Source: an uncultured Oscillospiraceae bacterium
Lineage (GTDB): Bacteria; Bacillota; Clostridia; Oscillospirales; Ruminococcaceae
Direction: 5' to 3'
Length of the DNA: 9,645 nt
Assembly: GCA_910583935.1 (NCBI GenBank)
Contig: CAJTZM010000030.1
Location: 1 to 9,645 of the forward strand
Shown: piece by piece, positions 1 through 6,776 of the stretch
How positions within the stretch are numbered: the first letter of the stretch is position 1
Layout of the letters: each line of letters begins with the position of its first letter
Translations under genes and position numbers: made by a program
Notes under the pieces: generated by a model
Told to the model about the DNA's origin: nothing
The model's input: the letters and a program-made list of their open reading frames with translations, nothing else
Databases searched by the model: none

Positions 1-566
1 TGGGAGGTTTGCCCCCCGGCGGTGAGCACGACCCCGGCCACCCTGCGCGGATGCAGGCCAGCCATCACCGACGGGGGGATATCTGCGGCCACGAGGATCA
101 CCGGCGGGCCGTCCAGCCGGATCTCGGGAAATTCCCGCCCGAGGATGGTGCAGATCAGCCGGGTGGCCACATCCTCTAGATCGGCGGCCCGCTGGCCAAA
201 GTATTCGTTGCCGATTTCGGTTAGGGTGACGGAATATTTGCGGAACGCCCGCAGAACCGCCGATTCCAGCGCGTAATCGTCCTGAATCTGCCGGACGATT
301 TCCTCCTGCAGGGGCGGATCGTGCAGAATGGCGTTGTGGGTCAGGATAATGTCCCCCCGGTCCTTGTCGCCGATGGCGAAAAAGCCGTTGGCCCGTTCGG
401 TGTAAAAGGCGCCGAGGCGGGATACGGCATTTTGCACCGAAGCGATCTGCCGGGCCTTGGGAATGCGGGATTCCCGCCGCTTTTCGGAAAAAGCCGGCCA
501 GGGCGGAATCAGGCGGGCAGGCGCCAGGGCCATGCCGCGGTTAACGGGGATTCCAACCGCTTTCAT
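1..566 (-). CDS. ptsI: PTS enzyme I (phosphoenolpyruvate-protein phosphotransferase), N-terminal part, cut by window edge
   Basis: Enzyme I takes phosphate from phosphoenolpyruvate onto a histidine and passes it to HPr, starting sugar uptake by the cytoplasmic PTS. The 188 complete residues visible cover the HPr-binding helical domain and the start of the phospho-histidine domain. I read a family-like GIPVNRGMALAPA start, a helical stretch with ILTHNAILHDPPLQEEI (compare AHLMLLEDPEL in typical members), RAADLEDVATRL, then ILVAADIPPSVMAGL and GGQTS. The window ends on the first two bases (CA) of the next codon, number 189, which by family alignment should be the active-site His of GGxTSH. The start at 566 has an AAAGGAAGG ribosome site 7 nt upstream and a good promoter. 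No HPr gene is adjacent on the visible side. The N-terminal domain looks divergent, so a specialised paralogue is possible. Family assignment is fairly sure; full function cannot be judged from this fragment. Confidence 0.86.
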   Translation of the reverse strand, partial: MKAVGIPVNRGMALAPARLIPPWPAFSEKRRESRIPKARQIASVQNAVSRLGAFYTERANGFFAIGDKDRGDIILTHNAILHDPPLQEEIVRQIQDDYALESAVLRAFRKYSVTLTEIGNEYFGQRAADLEDVATRLICTILGREFPEIRLDGPPVILVAADIPPSVMAGLHPRRVAGVVLTAGGQTS

Positions 567-609
567 AAGCGCACCTTCCTTTTGCAAGCAGAGCCGTTCG
601 ATTACCCTT

Positions 610-638
610 ATTGTATCACCAGAACGCCGGCGTGACAA
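610..638 (-). promoter_or_regulatory. Sigma-A type promoter for the enzyme I gene
   Basis: Reading the minus strand, a TTGTCA -35 box (633-638) is followed by exactly 17 nt and a TACAAT -10 box (610-615). TG one base before the -10 box gives an extended -10 element. It would start transcription near 603, giving a leader of about 37 nt with no room for a large riboswitch. The match to the vegetative consensus is good, but activity is inferred. Confidence 0.75.
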
Positions 639-662
639 TGGCCTTGGCCCCCTAAACGCGCC

Positions 663-693
663 AAAAAACCGGCTCCGTTTTTGGCGGAGCCGG
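663..693 (-). terminator. Rho-independent terminator of the ECF S component gene
   Basis: On the minus strand a perfect 9-bp stem (CCGGCTCCG with CGGAGCCGG, 669-677 and 685-693) with a 7-nt loop is followed directly by six T residues (663-668). It lies 35 nt after the stop codon of the transporter gene. It also separates that gene from the enzyme I promoter downstream. Confidence 0.9.
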
Positions 694-728
694 CAGAAGG
701 GTCGATGAGGGGGGGAATCCCCATTGGT

Positions 729-1322
729 TTAAAGGGACAGATGCTGTTTTTTCAGTGCCGCGGCTATGGAGGAGTAGATCAGGTTGGCCACCACCACGGC
801 AATCAGGCCATTGACCAGCGAGATATAGCCTTTGCCCGCAACCGTTGCCCAGATGGCCGCGCTTCGGTCCACCGCCTCGCCGATATTGGATTCCAGATAC
901 AGGGTAATATAGGATTTGGTCATGTACAGCGCCACATAGGTCAGGCATCCGGCCACCGAGGCCGCCACCCGCCGCCAGATCAGCTGCAGCTGCGGCAGCT
1001 CTCCGGCTCGGGTCAAAAGCTTTAAAAGCCCGCCGCAGACAAAGGCCATTAAAAATTTGTTTACAAAGGTGATGACGCATTCGGCGCCGTAGCCGGCAAA
1101 AATATCGTAGAAGAATGCGCCGATGCCCGCCGCAAGCCCGCCGCCCACCGGTCCCAGCATAAAGGCGGACAGAATGCAGAACACGTTCCCCAGATGGATA
1201 CGGCTTTTGTCGATGCCAATCGGGATCGGGATGGAAAAATAGTTGCTGACCAGGCACAGGGCCGCCATCAGGCCGATGACGACCAGCTGGCGCACCGTGA
1301 TTTTTTTAAGTGTTACGCCCAT
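729..1322 (-). CDS. ECF-type transporter S component (substrate-binding membrane subunit)
   Basis: The 197-residue protein is very hydrophobic, with about five or six membrane segments (roughly 11-33, 45-72, 80-103, 118-142, 157-190). It carries the pattern of the ECF S-component/riboflavin-transporter-like family (PF07155 type): an N-terminal basic end, RIHLGNVFCIL, then LGPVGGGLAAGIGAFFYDI. In this family the S component binds a vitamin or related small molecule and works with a shared EcfA-EcfA'-EcfT energising module. That module is not present here, which is normal for group II systems, where S genes are scattered. The substrate cannot be read from the sequence. The ATG at 1322 is preceded by GGGGAGG with a 7-nt gap. 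The gene stands alone between its own promoter and terminator. The leader is only about 28 nt, so a vitamin riboswitch is not supported. Confidence 0.85.
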   Translation of the reverse strand: MGVTLKKITVRQLVVIGLMAALCLVSNYFSIPIPIGIDKSRIHLGNVFCILSAFMLGPVGGGLAAGIGAFFYDIFAGYGAECVITFVNKFLMAFVCGGLLKLLTRAGELPQLQLIWRRVAASVAGCLTYVALYMTKSYITLYLESNIGEAVDRSAAIWATVAGKGYISLVNGLIAVVVANLIYSSIAAALKKQHLSL

Positions 1323-1356
1323 CGTAATACCTCCCCAAAGCTTTACTTTTGTCTTT

Positions 1357-1384
1357 AGTATAGCGCGGAAGAAAAAAAGAGCAA
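1357..1384 (-). promoter_or_regulatory. Promoter of the ECF S component gene
   Basis: On the minus strand TTGCTC (1379-1384), a 16-nt spacer and TATACT (1357-1362) form a plausible sigma-A promoter. Transcription would begin near 1350. The -10 box is close to consensus; the -35 box is moderate. Confidence 0.6.
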
Positions 1385-1571
1385 AATCCGGGGGAAGGGT
1401 GGGTGAGAAGGCGCAGTTTTATGCAGAACCGCCAAAAACACGCGGGCAAAAAGGCGGTGTATACGGCAAAAAATCCAAGGGCATTTTGACCAACGAGACC
1501 GCGCCCAAAAACCGGCGAAAAAGAGTGACGGATTTGGCCGGAAAAATACGGCGCGTTTTTGTGCAAAAGGG
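1385..1571. other. Intergenic region with several A-tracts, no gene seen
   Basis: Between the ECF S component promoter and the terminator of the upstream phosphoesterase gene I find no convincing reading frame with a ribosome site. The region holds runs of five or six A at 1434-1438, 1448-1452, 1468-1473, 1507-1511, 1518-1522 and 1542-1546. Some, not all, are spaced near multiples of a helical turn, so mild DNA curvature upstream of the promoter is possible. No known riboswitch core was recognised. Confidence 0.4.
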
Positions 1572-1601
1572 AAAAAAAGAGCGGGGCAAAAAGCCCCGCT
1601 C
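1572..1601 (-). terminator. Rho-independent terminator of the metallophosphoesterase gene
   Basis: On the minus strand GAGCGGGGC (1593-1601) pairs with GCCCCGCTC (1579-1587) across a 5-nt loop, followed by seven T residues (1572-1578). The upstream arm overlaps the TGA stop codon (1600-1602), so the gene ends inside its own terminator. Confidence 0.92.
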
Positions 1602-2265
1602 ATTCGTCTAAGGGCCAGACGGCCCGGTATACGGCGCAGTGGCGCGGCGGGATCTGCTTATCCAGATGATAGCAGCCAAAAAACCAGCGGCGAAACTGCA
1701 ATTTTTCTTCGATTTCGGTCAAAAATTGATTGAGGCGGTTCCCCTGCTGGACAGAGGAAAGAAAAATCTTCATGGTTTCCGAGCATTCGTGGGTCAAAAC
1801 ATAGTCCACCGACCAGCGAAACCGCTCCAGATTTTCCCGAGCCTCTTCCATCTGCCGGGGGTCGGGCAGCTCCTGGGGGAACCATTTCTGCTGGCGGGAG
1901 CGCAGCTCCTTTTCGTCGCTTTCGCCGCCGCCCATGACAAAGATCCGCTTGCCCTCGATCACAAAGACCTGGCCCCGGGCCAGGTACCGAAGCCCCCCCT
2001 CGATGTGGCGGACCTGGCCGCCGCCCCAATCCTGCAGCGGGTACTGCTCCAACAGGTCGAAATTTTCGTGGGCGCCGTCTATAAACAGGATTTGGTATTT
2101 CTTCTTCCCCAGCTTTTTTAAGATTTTTTTCTCCTTGGGCGTACCCTGCCACAGAAACCCGAAATCGCCCAGCACAATGAGGGTATCCCCCTTTTTTAAC
2201 CGCCGGATTTCCTTGGCTGCAAGGCGCCCAGCGTCGCCGTGCAGGTCTGCGGTGACATAGATCAT
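1600..2265 (-). CDS. Calcineurin-like metallophosphoesterase with altered metal site
   Basis: This 221-residue cytoplasmic protein belongs to the calcineurin-like metallophosphoesterase family. Members use two metal ions to cleave phosphate mono- or diesters; the substrate here is unknown. Visible motifs are DLHGD (D7, H9), GDFG (D34), GAHEN (64-68, with H66), VLTHE (H159) and FGCYH (C198, H200). In the canonical family the third and fifth are GNHD/E and GHxH. So the Asn and first His that bind metal site 2 are Ala65 and Cys198 here, while site 1 ligands (D7, H9, D34, H200) are kept. GGGESDEKELR near 112-122 resembles a firmicute subfamily I recall with similar GCYH endings. The frame is open back to 2400, but the ATG at 2265 has GGGGGAG 9 nt upstream and starts directly on the first beta strand, so I choose it. 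The carboxypeptidase gene is divergent. No convincing promoter was found. Confidence 0.85.
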   Translation of the reverse strand: MIYVTADLHGDAGRLAAKEIRRLKKGDTLIVLGDFGFLWQGTPKEKKILKKLGKKKYQILFIDGAHENFDLLEQYPLQDWGGGQVRHIEGGLRYLARGQVFVIEGKRIFVMGGGESDEKELRSRQQKWFPQELPDPRQMEEARENLERFRWSVDYVLTHECSETMKIFLSSVQQGNRLNQFLTEIEEKLQFRRWFFGCYHLDKQIPPRHCAVYRAVWPLDE

Positions 2266-2339
2266 GGCGGTTTTCTCCCCCTTTCTTTTTGCGGAAATTG
2301 TGAATTTTTCTTTCCCGCCTTTTTCTTTTGACACAGGTC

Positions 2340-2348
2340 TGTTATAAT
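2340..2348 (+). promoter_or_regulatory. Extended -10 promoter of the carboxypeptidase gene
   Basis: TGTTATAAT is a perfect extended -10 element (TG at 2340-2341, TATAAT at 2343-2348). The -35 region at the correct distance (T-rich, around 2320-2325) is weak, which fits an extended -10 promoter. A perfect TTGACA at 2328-2333 is only 9 nt from the -10 box, too close to pair with it. Transcription would start near 2355, giving a leader of roughly 68 nt. Confidence 0.6.
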
Positions 2349-2422
2349 AAAAGAAAATCATGTGTTTTATTAAGGTAGCTGTACGGCCTTTTTCTATCAT
2401 ATCATATTTGGAGAGAATGTCT

Positions 2423-3763
2423 ATGAAAAAGTTGTCAATTTTTCTGGTGGCGCTGTTTGTTTTTCTGCTGTTTGCAGGGGTCCGGCCGGCCTGGGCGGCC
2501 CCGTATTCCCCCGATTTTGAGGAGACGGCCGAGGCCGCCTATATGGTCAATCTGGATACGGACACGGTGGTTTTTGAAAAAAACGCCGACGAAAGGCGCT
2601 CTCCGGCCTCGATTACAAAAATCATGACGATGGTGCTGGCGCTGGAAATGTGCGACGACCCGGCAAACACGCTGGTCACTGCGCCTGCCTATATCTGGAA
2701 CGAGTTCGAGGGGATTTCCATTTCCCACTGCGACATTAAGCGGGGCGAAACGCTGACCATGCAGGATCTTTTATACGGTATGGCGCTGCAGTCGGCCAAC
2801 GAGGCGGCCAATATTGTGGCGGATTATCTGGGCGGCGGAAGCATTTCGGATTTTGTGGAGCTGATGAACCAAAAGGCCAAGGAGATCGGCGCGGTTAACA
2901 CCCATTTTACCAATCCCCACGGGCTGTACGGGCCGGACCATTACACCACCGCGTATGATATTTACCTGATTGCCAAATACGCGCTGGAGGTGCCGGGCTT
3001 TAAGGAGCTGGTATCCACCCCTGTATACACGGCCATTCAGGCGGATAAGCACAGCGAGCCGCTGAGCTTTTACACCACCAATCGGATGATGGTGAAAAAC
3101 AACGACTCTTATTACGAGGGCCTTTCCGGCATTAAAACCGGCACGCTGCCGGAATCGGGCCGCTGCTTTGTCTCCACCGCCACCCGCAACGGCTTTACCT
3201 ATCTGCTGGTGGTGCTGGGCTGCCCGGCCTACGACCAGGAGGGCAGGCAGCTGGCGACCAATTACGCCTTTGCCGATACGAAAAAGTTTTACGACTGGGC
3301 CTTCTCCACCTTCCGGGTCAAGACGCTGGTGGAGGAGGGGAAAATCGTCGGCCAGACCAAGCTGGAGCTGACCTGGGGAAAGGATTATCTGCTGGTGATG
3401 ACCAATGGACGCTTTACCTCGCTGCTGCCCGAGGAAATTCAGGTTTCCAGCGTAGTGACCGAGGCGGTTTTCGACGCGGAATCGGTGCGGGCCCCGGTGA
3501 AAAAGGGCGACAAGGTCGGCTTTTTAAAGCTCATTCTGGCCGGAGAGGAGGTGGGCCGGGTCGATCTGGTGGCCGCTGAGTCCGCCCAGTTAAATGAATG
3601 GATGTTTTGTTTAGACTATGTCAAAAGGATCAGCGAGACCTTTTGGTTTAAGTTCGCGGTGATTTTTGTGGCGATGCTGGTGATTGTATATGTGGTGCTG
3701 GCAATTCTTCGAAACCGCCATCGAAAGCGATACCAGAGCGTTCGCCACCGCCGCAGGCTATAG
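2423..3763 (+). CDS. Serine-type D-Ala-D-Ala carboxypeptidase (peptidase S11, DacF-like)
   Basis: This 446-residue protein is an S11 low-molecular-weight penicillin-binding protein that trims the terminal D-Ala from peptidoglycan stem peptides outside the membrane. A Sec signal peptide is clear (MKKLSIF, hydrophobic core, AWA cleavage near residue 25). The three active-site motifs are SITK (S63-K66), SAN (S124-N126) and KTG (K238-G240). A C-terminal beta domain covers about 300-385. The usual amphipathic C-terminal anchor is instead a full membrane helix (about 409-429) with a very basic tail, RNRHRKRYQSVRHRRRL. Of the in-frame starts, 2423 is chosen because GGAGAG (2410-2415) lies 7 nt before it; the ATG at 2417 would be only 1 nt away. 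The gene resembles dacF of spore formers, but I cannot tell it from other S11 paralogues. The next gene follows after 98 nt. Confidence 0.95.
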   Translation: MKKLSIFLVALFVFLLFAGVRPAWAAPYSPDFEETAEAAYMVNLDTDTVVFEKNADERRSPASITKIMTMVLALEMCDDPANTLVTAPAYIWNEFEGISISHCDIKRGETLTMQDLLYGMALQSANEAANIVADYLGGGSISDFVELMNQKAKEIGAVNTHFTNPHGLYGPDHYTTAYDIYLIAKYALEVPGFKELVSTPVYTAIQADKHSEPLSFYTTNRMMVKNNDSYYEGLSGIKTGTLPESGRCFVSTATRNGFTYLLVVLGCPAYDQEGRQLATNYAFADTKKFYDWAFSTFRVKTLVEEGKIVGQTKLELTWGKDYLLVMTNGRFTSLLPEEIQVSSVVTEAVFDAESVRAPVKKGDKVGFLKLILAGEEVGRVDLVAAESAQLNEWMFCLDYVKRISETFWFKFAVIFVAMLVIVYVVLAILRNRHRKRYQSVRHRRRL

Positions 3764-3790
3764 ACGAAGGGGCTCTGCACGGTTGTTTTT

Positions 3791-3831
3791 CCGCAGGGGA
3801 GGGGGAAAGGAAAAATCCCGCTCTCCGGCGG
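3791..3831 (+). other. Imperfect 16-bp hairpin between carboxypeptidase and rubredoxin-fusion genes
   Basis: 3791-3806 can pair with 3816-3831 in 14 of 16 positions (one G-U, symmetric mismatches A/G and G/G) around a 9-nt A-rich loop. It has no U-run on either strand, so it is not a standard terminator. It ends 30 nt before the next start codon and just upstream of the GAGAGGAG ribosome site. It may be an mRNA processing or stability element, or a leader structure of the next gene. Confidence 0.45.
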
Positions 3832-3861
3832 TACTTATAAAAAAGAGAGGAGTTTTGAACG

Positions 3862-4506
3862 ATGGATATGCAGGCGTTTTTTAAGCTTTCCTACGGGCTG
3901 TATATAATCAGCGCCCGGTGGGAGGAAAGGGATTACGGATGCGTTGTCAACACCCTGCAGCAGGTGACGGCAGAACCGCCCATGCTTTCGGTGGCGGTCA
4001 ACAAAAACAGCGTGACGGCCAAGGCGATTTTGTCCTCCGGGCATTTTTGCGGGGTGGTGCTGACCGAAAAGGCGGATTTGGCGCTCATCGGCCCGTTTGG
4101 CTTTCAAAACAGCGAGGCGGTGGACAAATTCGCCTCCTTTTCCACTGCACGGGACCAAAACGGCGCACGGTATCTGACGGAAAGGGCCGCTGCCCGCTAT
4201 AGCTGCGCGGTCACTGGCACGCTGGATCTGGACACCCATCTGCTGATTGTCGGCCGGGTGGAGGAAGCGGAGATTTTAAGCGACGATCCGGTGATGACCT
4301 ACGACTACTACCATCGGGTGGTAAAGGGCGGGACGCCGCCGACCGCGCCATCCTACAAGGGAGAGGCGAAGGCAGAGGCCAAGCCGGACGCGCCCGCTCG
4401 CTGGCGCTGCAAAATCTGCGGCTACATCTACGAGGGCGACCCGCTGCCGGCGGATTTTATCTGCCCGATCTGCAAAAAGCCGGCGGATCAATTCGAAAAA
4501 ATCTGA
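3862..4506 (+). CDS. Flavin reductase-rubredoxin fusion (high-molecular-weight rubredoxin type)
   Basis: The 214-residue cytoplasmic protein has an FMN-binding flavin reductase-like domain (about 1-155, beginning FKLSYGLYIIS, with GCVVNTLQQVTAEPP and LSVAVNKNS). A low-complexity A/K/P linker follows (about 158-180), then a short rubredoxin module: CKIC (C183, C186) and CPIC (C201, C204) ligating one iron, with GYIYEGD between. The rubredoxin is the short form, missing the longer loop of classic rubredoxins. In acetogens such as Moorella thermoacetica this architecture is called Hrb. It moves electrons from NAD(P)H to partners such as the flavodiiron protein FprA, reducing O2 or NO; no fprA is in this window. 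The start has AGGAG 9 nt upstream. The stop lies 30 nt before the carbon-nitrogen hydrolase start, so the two are probably one operon. The fusion is certain; the physiological partner is inferred. Confidence 0.93.
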   Translation: MDMQAFFKLSYGLYIISARWEERDYGCVVNTLQQVTAEPPMLSVAVNKNSVTAKAILSSGHFCGVVLTEKADLALIGPFGFQNSEAVDKFASFSTARDQNGARYLTERAAARYSCAVTGTLDLDTHLLIVGRVEEAEILSDDPVMTYDYYHRVVKGGTPPTAPSYKGEAKAEAKPDAPARWRCKICGYIYEGDPLPADFICPICKKPADQFEKI

Positions 4507-4536
4507 CCTGTTGTTTTGGGAAGGGGGAGCGAGAAA

Positions 4537-5415
4537 ATGAAACAGCTTCGGGTGGCGCTTTTGCAGCTTTTGCCCGGCGGATCGCTGGAGGAAAACCGGC
4601 AAAAGGGGCTGGAAGGCTGCCGCCGGGCAAAAGCTGCCGGGGCGGATATCGCCCTGTTCCCCGAGATGTGGAGCACCGGCTACGATCTGCCAAAAGATCC
4701 CCAAGGGCTGCGGGACAGGGCGGTCCCGGCGGACGGCGAATTTATACAGGCGTTTGGAAGGCTGGCCGCTCAGCTGGAAATGGCCATTGCCGTGACCCTA
4801 TTGGAAAGCTGGGACCCTTCGCCCCGCAACACGGTGATTTTGTTTGACCGGCATGGAAGCCGGGTGCTGACCTACGCGAAGGTCCACACCTGCGATTTTG
4901 ACGCGGAACGGCTGCTGACCCCGGGCGACGACTTTCCGACAGCGGAGCTGGATACGGCCGCCGGTCCGGTGCAGGTGGGCGCCATGATCTGCTATGACCG
5001 GGAATTTCCCGAAAGCGCCCGGATCCTGATGCTCAAGGGGGCGGAGCTGATTTTGGTCCCCAACGCCTGCCCCATGGAAATAAACCGTCTGTCTCAGCTG
5101 CGGGGCCGGGCGTTCGAGAATATGCTGGGGATCGCCACCTGCAACTATCCTGCCGGGCAGCCGGACTGCAACGGCCATTCCTCCGCCTTTGACGGGGTGG
5201 CCTATCTGCCGGGCCAGCACGGGTCCCGAGACATCTGCCTTTTAGAGGCCGGCGGCGAAGAGGGGATTTACCAGGCGGTCTTTGACCTGGAGGTCCTGCG
5301 GCGATACCGGGAAAACGAGGTACACGGCAACGCCTACCGTCATCCGGGCAAATACCGGCTGCTGACCGAGGAAAGGATCCGGCCGCCCTTTTGTCGGAGC
5401 GATTACCGTCCGTAG
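4537..5415 (+). CDS. Carbon-nitrogen hydrolase (nitrilase superfamily amidase)
   Basis: The 292-residue cytoplasmic enzyme carries the Glu-Lys-Cys triad of the nitrilase superfamily: FPEMW (E43), YAKVHTCDF (K115) and MICYDREFPES (C152). The length is normal for a single-domain member such as omega-amidases, N-carbamoylputrescine amidase-like or other amide hydrolases. It would hydrolyse a small non-peptide C-N bond, releasing ammonia, but the substrate cannot be assigned from the motifs. The frame opens earlier at a TTG (4516). GGGGGAG at 4523-4529 is 7 nt from the ATG at 4537, which also begins with the usual first strand (KQLRVALLQL), so 4537 is the start. It is the second gene after the rubredoxin fusion and ends at a terminator shared with a convergent gene. 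A functional link with the rubredoxin fusion is not obvious. Confidence 0.9.
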   Translation: MKQLRVALLQLLPGGSLEENRQKGLEGCRRAKAAGADIALFPEMWSTGYDLPKDPQGLRDRAVPADGEFIQAFGRLAAQLEMAIAVTLLESWDPSPRNTVILFDRHGSRVLTYAKVHTCDFDAERLLTPGDDFPTAELDTAAGPVQVGAMICYDREFPESARILMLKGAELILVPNACPMEINRLSQLRGRAFENMLGIATCNYPAGQPDCNGHSSAFDGVAYLPGQHGSRDICLLEAGGEEGIYQAVFDLEVLRRYRENEVHGNAYRHPGKYRLLTEERIRPPFCRSDYRP

Positions 5416-5423
5416 AAATTCCT

Positions 5424-5467
5424 AAAAAAATAACAGGCGGCGCACTCTTTTGGGGGTGCGCCGCCTG
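5424..5467 (-). terminator. Strong terminator between convergent genes
   Basis: A perfect 12-bp stem (5434-5445 with 5456-5467, CAGGCGGCGCAC) has a 10-nt loop. On the minus strand it is followed by TTATTTTTTT (5424-5433), a good rho-independent terminator for the sulfhydrylase gene. On the plus strand it is followed by only a weak T stretch, but it probably also limits transcription from the hydrolase gene. Confidence 0.92.
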
Positions 5468-5472
5468 CGGGT

Positions 5473-6741
5473 TTATTGGATTTTGTCCAGCGCCTGCCGG
5501 ATATCCGCCAGGATATCGTCTACATGCTCCAGCCCCACCGACAGGCGGATCATGCCGGGGGTGATGCCTGCCGCCGTCAGCTGCTCGTCGGTCAGCTGAC
5601 GGTGGGTTGCGCTGGCCGGATGCAGCACGCAGGTGCGGATATCTGCCACATGCACTACATTGGAGGCAAGCTGCAGGCTGTCCATAAACCGAATGGCGCT
5701 TTCCCGTCCGCCCTTTAAAGAGAAGGACATGACGCCGCTGCACCCATTTGGAAGATACTTTTTGGCCAGCTGGTGGTACGGGTCGCTGGAAAGTCCCGGA
5801 TAGTTGACCGATTCGACCCGCGGGTCCGCCGCCAGAAATTCCGCCACGGTCTGGGCGTTTTTGCAGTACCGCTCCATCCGGACCGGCAGCGTTTCCAGCC
5901 CCAGGTTGAGCAAAAAGGCGTTGATCGCCGTGGGGTAAGCGCCGAAATCCCGCATCAGCTGGACCCGGGCCTTGGTGATATAGGCGGCCTTGCCGAAATC
6001 GTGGGTATAGCGCACCCCGTGGTAGGATTCGTCCGGCTCCACCAGCTCTGGGAATTTGCCGTTCTCCCAGTCAAAATTGCCGCTGTCCACAATCACGCCG
6101 CCCACCTGGACCGCGTGGCCGTCCATGTATTTTGTGGTGGAATGGATGACGATATCCGCGCCGAACTCGAAGGGGCGGCAGAGCACCGGCGTTGCGAAGG
6201 TATTGTCCACCACCAGCGGAATGTGATGGGAATGGGCGGCCTGGGCGAATTTTTCTATATCGAAGACGGTCAGGGCCGGGTTAGCCAGCGTTTCGCCAAA
6301 GATCAGCCGGGTATTGGGCCGGATCTGGGCGGCAATCTCCTCGAAAGAAGCGTTGGTGTCGATAAAGGTGCACTCGATTCCCAGACGCTTGAGGGTGACG
6401 CCGAACAGGTTGATGGTGCCGCCGTAGATGGTGGAGACTGCCAGAAAGTGGTCCCCGGCGCTGCAGATGTTTAAAATGCTGATGAGCGACGCCGCCTGCC
6501 CGGAGGTGGTACACAAGGCGCCGACGCCGCCCTCCAGCGCGGCGATTTTTTTCTCGACCACCTCTACGGTGGGGTTGGAGATTCGGGAATACATATGTCC
6601 CTCTACCGCCAAATCAAACAGCTGGCCGATGTGCTCGGTGGACTGGTAGCGGTAGGTGGTGCTTTGATAGATGGGCATGGCCTGGGGCGCTCCGTTTTCC
6701 GGATCGTAGCCCTCGTGCAGGCATTTGGTTTCTATTCTCAT
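5473..6741 (-). CDS. metY: O-acetylhomoserine sulfhydrylase (aminocarboxypropyltransferase)
   Basis: This 422-residue protein is a PLP enzyme of the Cys/Met metabolism family. It most resembles MetY, which makes homocysteine from O-acetylhomoserine and sulfide in direct-sulfhydrylation methionine synthesis in the cytoplasm. Visible features are the N-terminal ETKCLHEGYDPENGA and PIYQSTTY, YSRISNPT for cofactor phosphate contacts, SGQAA, the PLP-ring Asp in VVDNTFATP (D179), the Schiff-base lysine in HSTTKYMDGH (K204), and the C-terminal HPASATHRQL with RLSVGLEH. The length and the long insert after the lysine (about 211-250) favour MetY over MetB/MetC. Upstream in-frame ATG (6750) and TTG (6759) codons sit on or against the GGAAAGG ribosome site (6751-6757), so the ATG at 6741, 9 nt away, is chosen. 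It is monocistronic. The leader is too short for an S-box or T-box, so such control is not visible. Confidence 0.93.
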   Translation of the reverse strand: MRIETKCLHEGYDPENGAPQAMPIYQSTTYRYQSTEHIGQLFDLAVEGHMYSRISNPTVEVVEKKIAALEGGVGALCTTSGQAASLISILNICSAGDHFLAVSTIYGGTINLFGVTLKRLGIECTFIDTNASFEEIAAQIRPNTRLIFGETLANPALTVFDIEKFAQAAHSHHIPLVVDNTFATPVLCRPFEFGADIVIHSTTKYMDGHAVQVGGVIVDSGNFDWENGKFPELVEPDESYHGVRYTHDFGKAAYITKARVQLMRDFGAYPTAINAFLLNLGLETLPVRMERYCKNAQTVAEFLAADPRVESVNYPGLSSDPYHQLAKKYLPNGCSGVMSFSLKGGRESAIRFMDSLQLASNVVHVADIRTCVLHPASATHRQLTDEQLTAAGITPGMIRLSVGLEHVDDILADIRQALDKIQ

Positions 6742-6776
6742 GGGATTCATCCTTTCCAATGTATTGGCATAAAGGT

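Noticed and set aside
652..1257. Long minus-strand frame (201 codons) overlapping the ECF S component gene
   Set aside because: It is out of frame with the clear membrane protein, reads as Arg/Gly-rich low-complexity sequence and runs through the terminator; a GC-driven shadow.
1323..1571. Vitamin riboswitch before the ECF S component gene
   Set aside because: The likely promoter leaves a leader of only about 28 nt, and I see no TPP, cobalamin, THF, FMN or preQ1 core in the region.
2328..2333. Perfect TTGACA as -35 box for the carboxypeptidase promoter
   Set aside because: It is only 9 nt from TATAAT, and at 17 nt downstream there is no -10 box (AAGAAA); the extended -10 element explains the promoter better.
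5033..5743. Minus-strand frame of 236 codons across the hydrolase and sulfhydrylase ends
   Set aside because: It crosses the strong terminator at 5424-5467, overlaps two well-supported genes and encodes Arg/Pro-rich sequence with no family resemblance.
5773..6474. Plus-strand frame of 233 codons inside the sulfhydrylase gene
   Set aside because: It is antisense to a conserved PLP enzyme, with no ribosome site and no recognisable motifs.
6742..6776. S-box or T-box control of the sulfhydrylase gene
   Set aside because: The leader after the predicted promoter is about 30 nt, far too short, and lacks any such motif.
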